A stretch of 64,000 bases of DNA from assembly GCA_037074615.1 (NCBI GenBank), contig CM073522.1:30006962-30070961 (forward strand). The letters are read 5' to 3'. Position 1 is the stretch's first letter. The number at the start of each line of letters is the position of its first letter. Both the position numbers and the translations under genes were made by a program. The stretch is from Leucaena leucocephala. Its lineage: Eukaryota > Streptophyta > Magnoliopsida > Fabales > Fabaceae. Below the pieces are notes generated by a model that did no database searches, had not been told where the DNA came from, and worked only from the letters and a program-made list of their open reading frames with translations. Shown piece by piece: positions 34,259 to 46,660 of the stretch.

Positions 34259-37200
34259 GTTGTCTTTCAGGCCCCGGCCCCTTGACATTCACAAGAAGCT
34301 CCCTATAGTCAAGTCCATCAAGGACTTTGAAGATGATGAGGCACCTGCTTCTACACGTAATTCACAGTTGCTGCGTATTGCTCCTGAGGTGGATACTGAA
34401 GTACGAACCCTCTACCTTCAAGTGTCTGTATGTGCGTCTTTCTTACTTCTCAGTGATATTTACTGGGAGGCTGGCATTGTGTTTGAAATTTGTAACTACT
34501 CTATTTTTAATGCATACCATTATTAGGTTTGTTTTAACTTTAGGCATTTTGAATTACCTGTTTCAGTGCTCTTCTGGTTACCTTCTACGTACTAGGTTGT
34601 TATTAGCATCAAGAGGATGGATTTCATTCTGTAACTCATTATTACTTATAATTTCTTTTGATTTTTATGAATCATATCATATTTAAGAATTCTAGCCTGC
34701 ACGATCTGATCGGTTATATAGAATTACTAAGTTGTTGTTATGTCAGTAGAATAGGAAATAAACTATTAATATATCTTATGCTGAAGTCTCGATGGATGGT
34801 TAGGATTTCAATTTCAAATAATAAGAAATTGATCACACATAAACCGATCCCTTATAGATAGATGAAAAATAGATATGAAACAAGCTGTGAGCTAGTCATT
34901 TGACATATGTATTGCCCTTGTAGAAATGACATTTGCATGATGCTCCTAATCAATAAATTATAATGTGCATTATAGTGCAGTCGAAAGGCACTTGCCTCAG
35001 TGCTTGAGTTGTTGAGGTGAGGTGCCAAGAGGCCTTAAATGTCAACATCTCTTGCTGTTTGAGGTGAGAAGCCTTCATCCAGGTGTTTGCTTGACTGAGC
35101 CTTTGGTGCCTTGGCACTTGGCAGTCCCCTTAGGCACCTTCCATGCATTAAGTTTGAATTGCATGGATGTGCGGTCCTTAAAGCTCCCCTGACAAGTTAT
35201 GACTGTTTGGCTTAAGCATAAGAAAAACGTAAAACATAGCCTGATAGATAAATCATATGTGATACCACAGATTAGTTATATGAAATATTATCATTTAGGC
35301 TGTTATTTATTCATTTGAAAACAAGATAATTAATTTATGTCTGACAACTTCAATAGCGCAATAGTTTATGTGACTATTATGGTCAAATAGTTTATTTATA
35401 TGTCAAAAGTTATCACAGTATCCATATTGAACTCTTATAGTGCTAGATATGAGTGCCTTGTTGTATTGTTTAAAAGCTCCAGCCATCTGAGATTGGGGAT
35501 TTACTCAGTAACTCAATTGATTTCATCCAAATATATATTTGTTGTAGGCTCATCCAGTTCCCACCAGGAAAGTAGCTGCTGAAATACCTACTCCTCAGTA
35601 TGTTGTTGTGGATACGTATGAACGGGACTATTCTTGTACTTTCAATCAACCAACATCGTACTTGCGGGCCAGGGGAGGTGCTGCCACATGACCACTAGTT
35701 ATACTTTCCATTGATATTGGAATAATTTCAAAGGATCTTCTTAATTTTCTGACTCTTGTACTGAAATTCCTTCACATTTTCCAGCTCGGGCTGAGCTTGG
35801 AGAGTTTGTTGAGTATGACTTGGACAACGAAGATGAGGATTGGCTTTCAGAGTTTAACAAAGACCAGAAGATTTTGCCTCCAGGAATGTACGTTTTAGCT
35901 TGAATTGTGGCCTCATTAATTTCAACTTTGTTATTCATTTTTAGTTGCCAGTGGCTAATTTATCTTGCATATTTATATGCTCTTTTCCTTTCATTTATTT
36001 TGATTTGTGGGTAACTTATTTAAGATTGGAAAAATTCATATTGCACCATTGAACGTAGGTCAGTATAGAATTAGTTAACTATCATGTTTGTCACATTAAA
36101 CAGACATTAAGGAACAGAAGCCATGAAAGGGCATATAAGTCAACTTTTCGTTTTTTCTTATAAAAAAAGAAGAAACCATTAAACTTTGAACTTCTAATGA
36201 GGACCGTGGTATTTTGAAGAAAACCATGCTGGGTGGAATTGTGGATCCTACTATATGACGGAGTTGTACATGGCATTTGGCAAACTAGTTGTATTAATTT
36301 GTGACCACTTGATTTAGGTAATTTAATGCAAGCTAAAACTGAACAAAACTCTTGAGAAAACAGGGGCTTTTATGCGGAAATTAAATCTCTATTCAACTAG
36401 GAAATGAAAGTAACTAATAAAACTAGCAAACGCTACTGTATGTGATAGTGATGCAATTGACTACAAGCTATTCTCCTTGAGGGTAACTTCCATCATTCCC
36501 ATTAATATTACAGAACATTGGCAAAGAATTTCCCTCAAGATTCCCACACAAATTTCAGTGAATTATCTTTCAAGAGTGAAGCACATGTCAAGCTTAATGA
36601 AAAATGAAATCTCAATCTAACATTAAGCTATGAACATGAGCGAATTTCAGAGCTCAAAATAAACCAACAATAGAGCATTCCCATTGGTTCACTCTTCCTA
36701 ACCTCTCTTAATCAATTAGGTATTTGTAGCAATTCAATTCACTAAGCATGCAAAATCCCTAGCCAAATCTGGACATAAGAAAGATATAGCAAAAAAGTGA
36801 AAGAAAATAGAAGAAAAGGGGGAAATTTCCAAATCAAATCTGTCATTGAGCCTTGAAAAGTTTATAATATTGTAGTCAATTACAAACAAAACTATGTGGT
36901 CATGCTTTCCACTATCATAATATATTCCTGTATCAAAAAAGGGATTATAAATGCATAACATAATTCAATAACAATAACAAAGGACAGACACTATGAAATA
37001 ATTATAACATTGGCAAAATAGACGTTTATATAAATTAAATTTCCTTTTTTTTTTGTTTCCCTTTCCCTTTCAGTAGAAGGCATAGTCTTTTCTTCTATTT
37101 AGCTTTTGGTCATTTGGCACTTTTGTTTTTGTACAATAACATTCATAGCACATTAACATCTTGGATCCATGTGTCATAGGGGATTCAACATAATTTTACA

Positions 37201-40200
37201 TTGGTTTTCATATAATCATATATTGGGAAAAAAAGAGTTGTAAATGCTTACCGTTTCTATCTTGTTTTTCTGGTTTTCATTAAATTTCTTGGTGGATAGG
37301 TTTGAGTGTCTTCTATTCAAGTTGGAGGTATTGGATCATAAAGCCCGGGAAAGAGCTGGAGTTTTAACACCTCTTGGATCACCAATTTCTGTGCATTTAA
37401 GATTGGATGCAGCTATAGAGGTGAACTTGTTATGATCTAGTGGATTTTCATGAATTCTAATACTAATCACTACGCACAATATACATACAAGCACCCATTT
37501 TTAATATATTTGTTTCTATATGTGAGTTCTTAGCGACTTAAATTTTTTTTTTATGTTAGGTTTAATAAGAAGAGGTATTTTTTCTCTGGTTTTTGAACAA
37601 TTAACTATTAGGTGGTAAAGATGCACTTTATGAGAAATGGTCCTTGATACATTATGTGAAGAGATTGTTCTTCAACTTAGCTGCCTGGAGACTTCAACAT
37701 TAGTAATGATTGAACCTGTTAAAAAAACCTTTTGTAAGCAAGAGCATATCACAACTGATTAGTTACAAATACAACCGTCCGTAAGCACTAGTAGGTTTTC
37801 CTGTGTGATTCTGTATTGCAATTAAGGTAGGACAAATTGAAAATGAGTCTTCATTTTGGGTTTATTTGATGTAGCTTTCCATAATTTTTGAACTTACACA
37901 TATAGAAAAGAATACAGAAAAATATTGGGATGACCATTATTATGAAAAGTAAAAGCAAATCTCACATGTCAGTAAATGTAAAATAACCAAGGGATTAGAA
38001 TGAAAGAACTTCAAATGGATACATTAATTGTTTTTATGAAGTCCTTGTGTCTAGGGGTGTTCATAAAGCCCGTAGCCCGGTATGCCCATTTGAACCCGCA
38101 AAAAAATAGCCCTGCCCAGCCCGATAAATATAGGGCAGGGCTGGGCATCGGGCTACAAAATGCAGCCCACATTTTTTTCGGGCTGGACACCGGGCAGGGG
38201 GGTTGCCCTGCCCTGCCCATGAGCACCCTTTTTTTTTTTTAATTTTCTCCGTAGATGCTACACTTAGAAGGGAGAATATGATAGTTACTGGTGACTAAAG
38301 GATTATTTTAGAAATATAAGCAGTTAAGTACGTAAGTTGTATCTTTTAATATTTATAACTACATTAATTTTTTTTAACTTTATTAATCATAATATGATTA
38401 CATTACAAATTATAATTATTTATTTTATTTTTTTAGATACTTCATCATTGTCAACATTTGAGAAATTGATGTAAAGTTGTAATTATAAACTACTTAGACT
38501 TCAAAGTTTTTTTATATGCAATGAATTTCAAAACTTTAATTATTATCTTTTTGTTACCTTATTTTTAGTGGATTATAGATATTATTTAACTCTTCAAGAC
38601 ATATGAATATGATATTATTTTAGAAGTTTATAATTGCAGATTTTTTTCACAACATGAACATGGCATCACAACTTGGGCATGCCCAGCCCGCCCACGCCCA
38701 GCCCGCCTATGCTCAGCCCAAAATGGTTAGGGCTTTTACCGGGCAGGGCCGGGCATCGGGCTGCAAAATGCAGCCCATACTTTTTCTGGGCAGGGCACCG
38801 GGCAGGGGGTCGCCCTGCCTAGCCCTGCCCATGAACACCCCTACTTGTGTCTTGCAGTTGTTACATTTGATATCATTATACCCCAATGCAATTGTTGCTT
38901 TGCTCGTGATGCTTATATATTTCTTGTTGGGCTCATCAAAAGTTCTCTTGTAAATGCTAGGCCTTACAAGCCCATTCTATCAAATATGCAGTTGTCCATT
39001 CTGTTTATGATTACTGGAAAGAGAAGGTATGGAGTCAGCATCAAAATATAACTTCTAAGGGGCATGCCTCATCTGTCAATTTTGTTTCTCAATGACTTTT
39101 AATATTGCTATATTTTATGAGATCTGTAGATTATACTGATTAAGATTTGATATAAATCAGCCTACATGTTGACTGGACATTGTTTGCTGTTGGGTAAATG
39201 GATGTATTCAAGCTGCTCTAATATGATTTAATTTTTCTTCCATCCCTCTGTGTACAATGGGTTTTATAAATGAACTGAATTAAATCTCGTCCTTCTATCA
39301 TTTTATATTGATATCTTCTTGGACGTTGTGCTTATTATTATGAGATTGAATGTTTTCTGATCATAAAGTAATGATATTAGGGGTGGGCCGGATGGCATTT
39401 GAATTAAATGAGAATGGATGTTATCTGATTATAAAGTGATGATACCAGGGTTGCATTTGAATCAAGCTGGTCGGTGTGCTTGATTTGATAAAAGGCTTAA
39501 TTTAAAGTTTGATAGTATTAAGTTAGTCTTGGTTGAGGCTTGGTGTTAAGCTAGCTCAACTAGTCTGGTGTTTGGCTCAAGAACTTGTGAGCCATCTTGG
39601 TTAACTATATAACTGTTTTATATAAATCTATAGTTATATTAGATTCTATTAAAACTGAAAAACTTGAAATTTAAAAATATACAAAGGCATTAAATTTGAG
39701 TAAAATGATTTTGACATGATATTTTAATGTTTCAAATTGAGCCAAGTCAAGACTAAAGCTTAAATTTTTAAACTGTGTCAAGCTCCAACCCTTGGTTTCA
39801 AAATTAAATGAGCTCAACTTGGATTTGAATCCAATATTTATTATGTGTTTTTTTCCTTCCCATTGAACTGAATTTGGTTCCACCCATAGATTTTATGGAG
39901 TGATCATTTTAACTTCTAGTCTGTAGATAACCCATCTCTACTGACACTATTTGTATTCTTTTCCATAATTTTTTTGGGGGCAGCGCGAAAGGTGGCAAAA
40001 ACCAATTTTGAGACGTTTGCAGGTTAGTGGTTTGCTATTTCCATTTATTAAGTTGTTGATGCCTTGATATATCAGTGCATGTATATTTCTTTCTTTAAAA
40101 ATGAACACATTTGGTTTGTAATATCCCAGTTTCATTGCTATCTTGCCTTGACGTGGGCGCATAAAATTTAGAACTGTGAAGTGTGACTGCTCTCAAATGT

Positions 40201-43033
40201 GTTCTTTCTTCTTTTACTGATTTATCTAGCCATTTTTCATTCATGTAGATTACTGATTATGTGTCTCCTTTGTTGGAGTGCAAGCTTTTGTGATTCACAC
40301 GACTTTCTCATCATCCATATTTCCAATTACGATGTTCTTTTATTTGTTTCTTTTACCCCCAGCTATTTGCGCTTAGGTAAGATTTTATCATAATAGGCTT
40401 AGTAGTTAAAGTTACTTGTTTGCATAAAGTAGCACGTGTTAAAAGCAGGTTATTGAAGAATATTGATGAGCTGAACTATGTTTTGTGTCCAGCCGCCTCC
40501 ACCTGTCAATGATACCAACCCCTATAATGTCTTTCGACCTAGGGAGAAGGCCCACAGGCTTCACACAAGAAGGGTAAGGGGAAAATGTGGCCTTTTTTTT
40601 TCATTCTTGTTAAGTTATGGGTAATTATTTTCTCCGCCATTGCATCCTTTCATGGATGCTAATATTAAGTCTGCTAGGCTAACCCCTTGCTGATTTTCTC
40701 CGCAGATGCAGAGGAGAGAAAACAATGTACAGTCTTTTGAAAAGCTTCGCCAGGTCAGCTCCTCTAATTGATTCTCTCTTAGGAATCAATTGAAAGCCTG
40801 TAAAAATGAGCTCATTTCTTGCTGTCTATGGCGTTGCATTTATGTTTTTTTTCCTCCTAGCAGTGGCTATTACCTCTCTTTGCCTGTTTTCTAAAATGTA
40901 ATTTGAACTAATGTTTCTTCAATGTGCTATGCTGTTCTATTTCGTATTTTTGGGTTGAGTTTAAGGGGTTTCTCTATCTGGGAATTCCTATAGATGCACA
41001 CTTTTACCATAAAATAATTTGTCGAGGTCCAGTATGTGTGGTAGCGATCAATTTTATGGGAGGTTCTATTTAGCTTCTTTATACTTGATCGGGTGGGCAT
41101 TGGCTTTCTAAACTTGTGCTCTACCTCTTTTTTGTATATTATTTCAAAAGAAGTGAAAGTGAAAGTGAAAGTGAGGCTTTTGAGAGAAAGGGTAGAGGTG
41201 TATTCCTTGATTTTTTGGTTACCGAGGATAACATTACGAAAATGCATGTGACCTGTTCTTTTCAGCATGTGGATTTAGATATATGTAAAATTGACTATTA
41301 TTTCATAATTGTTTATTTGCCTTATCAGGTGGTTTAGACTAAAAATATTGTTTCCTCAACTTGTGAAAATTAAAACAAAATTTCATCTTAATGCACTTTC
41401 CTCACATAAAACTAAGCACATTTTCACTTGATATTAATATGACTTAGACTAGTTGAAATTTTACCTCAACGCATCCAAATAAGTGGATATCTCTCTAGGC
41501 ACGAGAACTGAGAATCATCTGAAAAGAATATGGCCTTTTGATAGGAATAATGACTTCAAGAGATCAATTTTCCTGTTTCTATCATAGACCAAGGTAAACC
41601 TAGCAGGTAGCTGTTAACACTGGTCAGAACTGAGAATCATTCTTTTGTTTGAAAGACACGTGATCTTCATGTGATGCCTTGTAGTGGAGCCATATGGGTG
41701 ATCAGATCTTGCAATCAAAATCTAATAATCTGGCTGGAAGATGAACCCGATTTTTTTGAAAAGGAATTTGATTGGAAAAACAAATTTATGAGGAAGGGCA
41801 TAGTGCTTCACTTTTCTGTTTAACTCATGGCTTCTTGGCTTGAATCTTTTGCTTCAGCACTAGATTTAGATGTTATTATGTCTTTTCAGTTGAGTAAACA
41901 TTGTTTTGATTGAGTTTGTTTAGTTCTTTTTAAAGTTCTAAAGTTCTTAGGCGTAGTTTTTATTTTTTAAAAACTTGGATGCTAGTGATTAGTTGTATGA
42001 ATCCTATGGTTGTGTAGTTATGATGTTCAAATTCATTCTGCCAGAAGTAGTTTATATCCATAGATGGATTATTTCTAGCGAAATATATATTTTGAGATGT
42101 TATCAAGTTTTTTCCACTTCAAACAGGTGAGGCACAACCTTGACCAAGCTAAGAGCTTGTTGGAGGCTTTAATCAAGGTGACTTTCAAGTTATGTCTTGA
42201 GTGGTTTTTTCTTTTTTTCTACTCCTATCCTTTTATATTCACATTCATTGTGTTCATATACAATCATAAACAGAGGGAAGAGAAAAAAAGGGAAGTAATG
42301 GAGAGCGAAGTTACACTTCAGAGGATGCAAATGAAGTATAAGGTATGAATATGACTTTGATATCAAGCAGATTCCTAGATTTTTCTTTTTGGTTTAAACT
42401 ATATGCTTAGCTGATATTTATTTTTTCTATGGGACCACAGCATGAAACTGAATTGTTGGAAGATAGCTTGGCACTCCCTGGATATTTGCCATTCTCTTCC
42501 AAGTTTGGTTCAAGTGAGGATGAATTTTTCGATTCTGATGATGTCATGACTAGCCGTCCTCATACACGGTCTGCTGCAGTGCCGAATCTTCCTTCCTATG
42601 GTGCCAACCTGCCTATGGTTCGTACAGTTAGCACAAAGCAAGAGTTGAAGAGGCGAAATGTTCCACATGGATGGCCTCATAAATTGGTACTTTGATAGCT
42701 TAAATCCCTTCCATTCTTTTATATCTTAAGATTTTCCAAACTGTGCTAACCACAATGTGTTTGAATATGGTTGTTGCCGATTCACTGTGCTGGATTATGC
42801 AGGATCCGCTTGAACCTGTTTTACTGTTCACAAAACCTTTAATTCCAGAAAAGCTGGCTATGGCGGGCATTATGCCACCGTCAGATTCTTTCACAAAAAG
42901 TGGGGAGTCATCGCAATATAAATTCCGTGGAAGAATCGGTAGGGGAGGCCGTATAATATTCGATCGATGGAATCCACTTATGCAAACGCCAATCGACTGC
43001 AGTAATTCATACTATATGCCACCAAAACCATGA
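34251..43033 (+). CDS. Enhancer of polycomb-like protein (EPC/EPL1 family)
   Basis: Nuclear chromatin protein. In yeast and animals EPL1/EPC is a subunit of the NuA4/piccolo histone H4/H2A acetyltransferase complex, and plant homologues are taken to do the same. Twelve exons join without error: 34251-34400, 35548-35677, 35785-35887, 37300-37420, 38961-39026, 39984-40022, 40493-40573, 40706-40753, 42127-42177, 42274-42342, 42441-42686 and 42803-43033. All borders are GT/AG and the product is 444 residues, as expected for the short plant EPL type. It begins MSRLSFRPRPLDIHKKLPIV. The EPL1 domain includes IPTPQYVVVDTYERDY, FVEYDLDNEDEDWL and KLEVLDHKARERAG. A charged coiled-coil-like region follows (RRMQRRENNVQSFEKLRQ), then a C-terminal FRGRIGRGGRIIFDRWNP block. 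Several introns hold insertions, the largest a hAT-like element in intron 4. Confidence 0.93.
34960..35210 (+). repeat. Degraded repeat in EPL intron 1
   Basis: A stretch rich in cttgcctcagtgc / gccttggcacttgg / ttaggcacc motifs, unlike the AT-rich intron around it. It looks like an old transposon fragment; class unknown. Confidence 0.35.
38052..38843. mobile_element. hAT-type non-autonomous element in EPL intron 4
   Basis: Perfect 13-bp inverted ends (taggggtgttcat and its complement) are flanked by a perfect 8-bp duplication, cttgtgtc at 38044-38051 and 38844-38851, the hAT signature. Length 792 bp. GC-rich subterminal blocks with repeated cccagcccg, gggcatcgggct and gccctgccc surround an AT-rich middle. 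No transposase. A related degraded piece lies near 52840-52970. Confidence 0.9.
39360..39880. repeat. Old repeat in EPL intron 5
   Basis: Contains the internally duplicated segment tgttttctgatcataaagtaatgatatt / tgttatctgattataaagtgatgatacc and many gctcaact / gcttggt motifs. Probably a degenerate transposon; no coding region. Confidence 0.35.
41151..41176 (+). repeat. GTGAAA hexamer tandem repeat
   Basis: Four units of agtgaa in EPL intron 8; a simple microsatellite. Confidence 0.8.
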
Positions 43034-43652
43034 CCTTCATATAATTAATCTGGTATATTTACTGCAGCTATAATTTTTTTGTGTCCAGTACTGCAGATAT
43101 AATGAAATCCCTGCTTGAAAGGGATTGAGTTTATCATTAGGATGGTATAGGGTAGCTAGGAAATTTGCAGATGAAAAACATAATTAGGCCTAGAAATTAA
43201 AAGAATAATCATTTGCCGAGGGCAGGAAGTTAGGGATGTATTGTATAACTTTGTATGTTCGAATGTATTCCTCTGCCATTCTTTCTCATTCAGTGGTTTC
43301 CAAGTGTCAATATGTTTTTCTTAGTCATAAAACAATTTGTTGAAGGTCTAAATGATGCAACTGCAGGTAGTTCAAGAAGTGCCTTGATCTCCCTTATTTT
43401 GACCCCATTTAATGAGCTCCGTTCATGCTTGTTTATGTGATAATAATATAAGCAAGTTGGGACAAAAATGTAAGATTGGCTATAGCTAAGCATAGATTAG
43501 ATGTGTTCATGAAAATTGGTTCAATTGATAGTATGATTAAGTTCCTTCATGTGAAGGTTTTTCAGTCTGATGTGATGACAATTATAGCTGAAATTTAGTT
43601 ATTTAACCCTATGAAAGTTGATTGAGTGGCAATAACATAGACAAAGAAATGT
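43034..43652 (+). other. 3' flank of EPL, no further gene
   Basis: Probable 3' UTR and spacer. Short open frames here lack family resemblance. Confidence 0.4.
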
Positions 43653-43890
43653 TACTCCCTTCAGGATGCCTTCTATAAGTCATTTGGAAAGTAATTAATG
43701 CTTATTTATTAATTTTGCCCTAGTATTTAATGTTTAAATGACTTTTTATATTTTTCTCTCTCCTTCAAAACCTCATTAATAGGGATAAAGTTAGAAAGTC
43801 TTATTAAGATAAGTTTAATGAGTTAAATGTTATTTTTTTTATTCATGTGAATTAGTTAAAAGTATCTTATAATAGGGATCCGGGAGAGTA
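43653..43890. mobile_element. Stowaway-type MITE
   Basis: Begins TACTCCCTTCAGGATGCC and ends GGATCCGGGAGAGTA with TA at both edges. 238 bp, inverted ends imperfect, no coding. Confidence 0.7.
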
Positions 43891-44125
43891 TTGTTGCTTC
43901 ATTTAGTGTAAATGCAGATTTGTGGAGGAAACAAAAAGTTGTTGGAAACTATCATTAATTCTTCTGTTTCCCACTCAATTCATCTCATCATTTCTAGCAT
44001 TTTAATTCTGTCACTTGCTGCTAATTTCTTGACGCCATACAAAATGTTCTTGTTTATTAATCATTATTCCACCACAAATTAAGCAGCTGCATGGTTCTTT
44101 CTTGACATTCTTCTCTCCTTCTTAA
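43891..44125. other. Short spacer
   Basis: No gene seen between the MITE and the SINE target site. Confidence 0.4.
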
Positions 44126-44140
44126 CATGCTTCTCTCTTC

Positions 44141-44328
44141 TTAACGGGTGTTAGTCCGAATGATAAGCGGTTCAGTATTGCTTAAGCGAGGTTTTGAGTT
44201 CGAGCTTTCGTGTATACAGAAAATTTTCGTTGGGAGACTCATCTACTATAGCCAGGTGCACGACGTGGGTCGAATCTGGATGTAGTCGGAGTAAAACTCC
44301 GGTGAATCGGGTGGGCAACTAAAAAAAG
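44141..44328 (+). mobile_element. tRNA-derived SINE, family A
   Basis: 188 bp between a perfect 15-bp target duplication (44126-44140 and 44329-44343). An A-box-like tagtccgaatgataagcgg and a B-box-like gagttcgagctt lie near the 5' end. The body includes gactcatctactatagccag and ends gggtgggcaact plus an A run. Same family as the copies at 49739, 52583, 53010 and 62106. Confidence 0.88.
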
Positions 44329-44343
44329 CATGCTTCTCTCTTC

Positions 44344-45604
44344 CATCTTACTCTTCAGTGTTCTTCAAGCTTGCTTTCTTTTTTTCTTCCTTAAAACGGC
44401 GTGGTATCATGATTGGGGAGTGTTGTTTTTTTGTTTTTAAAAAAGAACAAAAACCAGCGCGGTTCATTGTTTGGAGGCATAAAAGAAATAAGTAGCCTGC
44501 TCAATTAGCAGGTTACTCGAGTTACGATCGGGTTTCACCAAGTTGGCTGGATTGTTTCGGATTCCAATTTAGGTGCTAATCCATACCAAAAAAGTACATG
44601 GTTTGGCAGATTTCTACTTGACCCGGCCGGCCAATCCGGTTCTGGTTTTCGAACCTTGATTAAACATTAACATAGTATAGCAATTGAGGGTGGATGAGGT
44701 TTACATCCATGACCAAACTTGGAACTAGTTAATTGTAACGGGTCGTACATCGCACGTGGGTTGCACATGAGTGAAGCCCACACCTATCTTCATTTTTCTA
44801 TTTAATTTATACCATATATAAAGTACTACTTTTCAATGGAGACTCTTATCACAAACCTATTATAAACTGTAAATATATGAGGTCATAAAAAAAAGGTACA
44901 AGTATATATATTGCATGTGCAAGATCATATGCTATCTCTGCGTCACTTCTAAAATATTTAAGCAAATATGTTTATACCACAATCTTTCTTTTTGTTTTTT
45001 TATAAAAAAAAAAATTAGATGGATTCGGCATCGGTTCCCATTAAGGTTAGGGTATAGCCTTAAGGCTCATAGAATACTTACAAGGGACTCATGAGATCGC
45101 TTATCAAATGACCTCTCACAACGGCAGGGAGTTGAATTCGCATCCTTATAAAATATGAGCATGTTCTTTATCATTTGTGTCAACTTTTATCGGGGATACC
45201 ATAATCTTCCTATTCCAACTAGTAAGACAGAGAGAGATATTATCTTCTCCCACCAATCTTATATATAAGATAAAAATTTGAGAATGATTTGCTCTTATTT
45301 ATAATATATACTCAATGGATGTTTAAAATTTTAATATTTTTTTTTATTTTTGTCTATATTAATGACATGTTATATCCCTGTATACTCTCTCCATAAATAA
45401 AAGGTATTCCCCCCCCCCCCCACAAAAAAAATGCATTTTTTTTACCTATTATTGTTTTTTTAACTAAAACAATCTTTTTACTTATCATCATAAGGTAAGA
45501 AGAGTTTTAATTTTGGAAGATTCAAGAAAGGTGACATGAAATTGTATTCGATAAATACAAACATTATATGTACGTGAACTTGTGAAAGTGACTGATGCTT
45601 AAAT
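44344..45604. other. Spacer between the SINE and the ERF gene
   Basis: AT-rich, with a poly-C/poly-A run at about 45409-45430. No gene was found. Confidence 0.5.
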
Positions 45605-46195
45605 TTATAATTCACGGGAAATTTGGGACAACTCCTCCGGGTAACTTTCTCTTCTCCTTTTCCGGCCACACCGGTTGGGCGTCGGATCACATTCACCGGC
45701 CTGCAGAGGAAAGTTCAATATTGCCCTTCGACCCCTCATTCTGAACGCAGCGCAATCATAAGCCTTCGCAGCATCAATCTCACTATCAAACGTACCCAAC
45801 CAAACCCGTGTCCCTTTCCGGGTCGGGTCACGGATCTCCGCTGCAAACTTTCCCCACGGTCTCCTCCGAACGCCCCTGTACCTCCTCATCATAATCGGCT
45901 CATCGCACTCGTCGGTCTTCTCATCAGTCTCAGGCGATGACATGGCCGGCTTCTTCTTCTCCACTTCGACCTCCGACACGGAGTTCATCAAAACCTCCCC
46001 ATCTTCAAAACCAAAAGTCTCACCAGAAGAATAGAAACTTTGCACCGGAACACACGGACTCAGATCAAACTCCGACGAAGAATCCTCGAGCTTAACAGGA
46101 TACAGATTGGATAAGAAGGATTCCGAGGACGAAAACTCACCAAGAAGATATCGACGAATCCACTCCAAATCCGAAACTTCATCTGACTTATCCAT
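45605..46195 (-). CDS. AP2/ERF-domain transcription factor (ERF subfamily, group IX-like)
   Basis: Intronless 196-residue nuclear DNA-binding protein. A single AP2 domain spans about residues 106-163: [19 protein letters not shown], then [18 protein letters not shown] and [15 protein letters not shown]. The A and D of [10 protein letters not shown] are the ERF-type positions, which favours GCC-box binding over DREB-type sites. The N-terminus ([12 protein letters not shown]) resembles group IX activators of the ERF1/ERF2/ERF5 kind. A basic GRKRRR stretch near residue 177 is a likely nuclear signal. On the minus strand a TATA-like tatttatatatatgg lies about 75 bp before the ATG (46267-46281). 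Group IX members usually respond to ethylene, jasmonate or pathogens; here that is inferred only. Confidence 0.93.
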   Translation of the reverse strand: MDKSDEVSDLEWIRRYLLGEFSSSESFLSNLYPVKLEDSSSEFDLSPCVPVQSFYSSGETFGFEDGEVLMNSVSEVEVEKKKPAMSSPETDEKTDECDEPIMMRRYRGVRRRPWGKFAAEIRDPTRKGTRVWLGTFDSEIDAAKAYDCAAFRMRGRRAILNFPLQAGECDPTPNRCGRKRRRESYPEELSQISREL

Positions 46196-46264
46196 TTCTG
46201 TGACAAGGGTAAGAAAACAAGTGATGAAGATTTGAGTTGAGTTGCAGGTAGAATTCAGAGCGTG

Positions 46265-46281
46265 GAGATATTTATATATAT
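46265..46281 (-). promoter_or_regulatory. TATA box of the ERF gene
   Basis: Minus-strand gatatttatatatatgg at about 70-85 bp upstream of the start codon; a plausible plant TATA element at a suitable distance for a short leader. Confidence 0.6.
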
Positions 46282-46432
46282 GGAGGGAACAGAGTGGGAC
46301 TCACATGAATTTATGGTTATGGATGGCATAGTGACTCATGCAAGTGGGAAGATTGGGGAGTCTCACACGGTTTGAACTGAGACAAAAATGTGCAAATTGG
46401 GAAGTCAAGTTGGTGCTTGGACCTTGGAGGAC

Positions 46433-46660
46433 ACTGCTCCATTAATAATCTAATTATAGGTACCAGTTAATTTTTTTAAATAAATCTAAAAAATCAAATA
46501 AATATAATTAATATAAGAGTTAATTAATTAATTTATATATATTAAAAATTATATAATATAAATTTACGTCGAGAAGTTATATTTTATTATAATTAATTAA
46601 TTTATTTAATTTTTTTAAATATATTTAAAAAGTTATTGACTTTTATAATTAAAAACAGTA
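46433..46660. mobile_element. AT-rich Stowaway-like MITE, diverged
   Basis: Shares the internal blocks taattaattaatttat, ataatataaattta and attataattaattaattta with the copies at 52253 and 58937. The ends ctgctcc and acagtag are weakly inverted; limits approximate. Confidence 0.5.

Noticed and set aside
38654..38953. Plus-strand frame of 99 codons in EPL intron 4
   Set aside because: It is made of GC-rich subterminal repeats of the hAT-type element running into the intron.
44150..44215. Possible tRNA gene because of A-box and B-box sequences
   Set aside because: No cloverleaf or acceptor stem can be formed; the boxes belong to the SINE head, which is bounded by a target duplication.
45623..45940. 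Plus-strand 105-codon frame opposite the ERF gene
   Set aside because: Antisense shadow of the AP2 domain, which is strongly supported on the minus strand.
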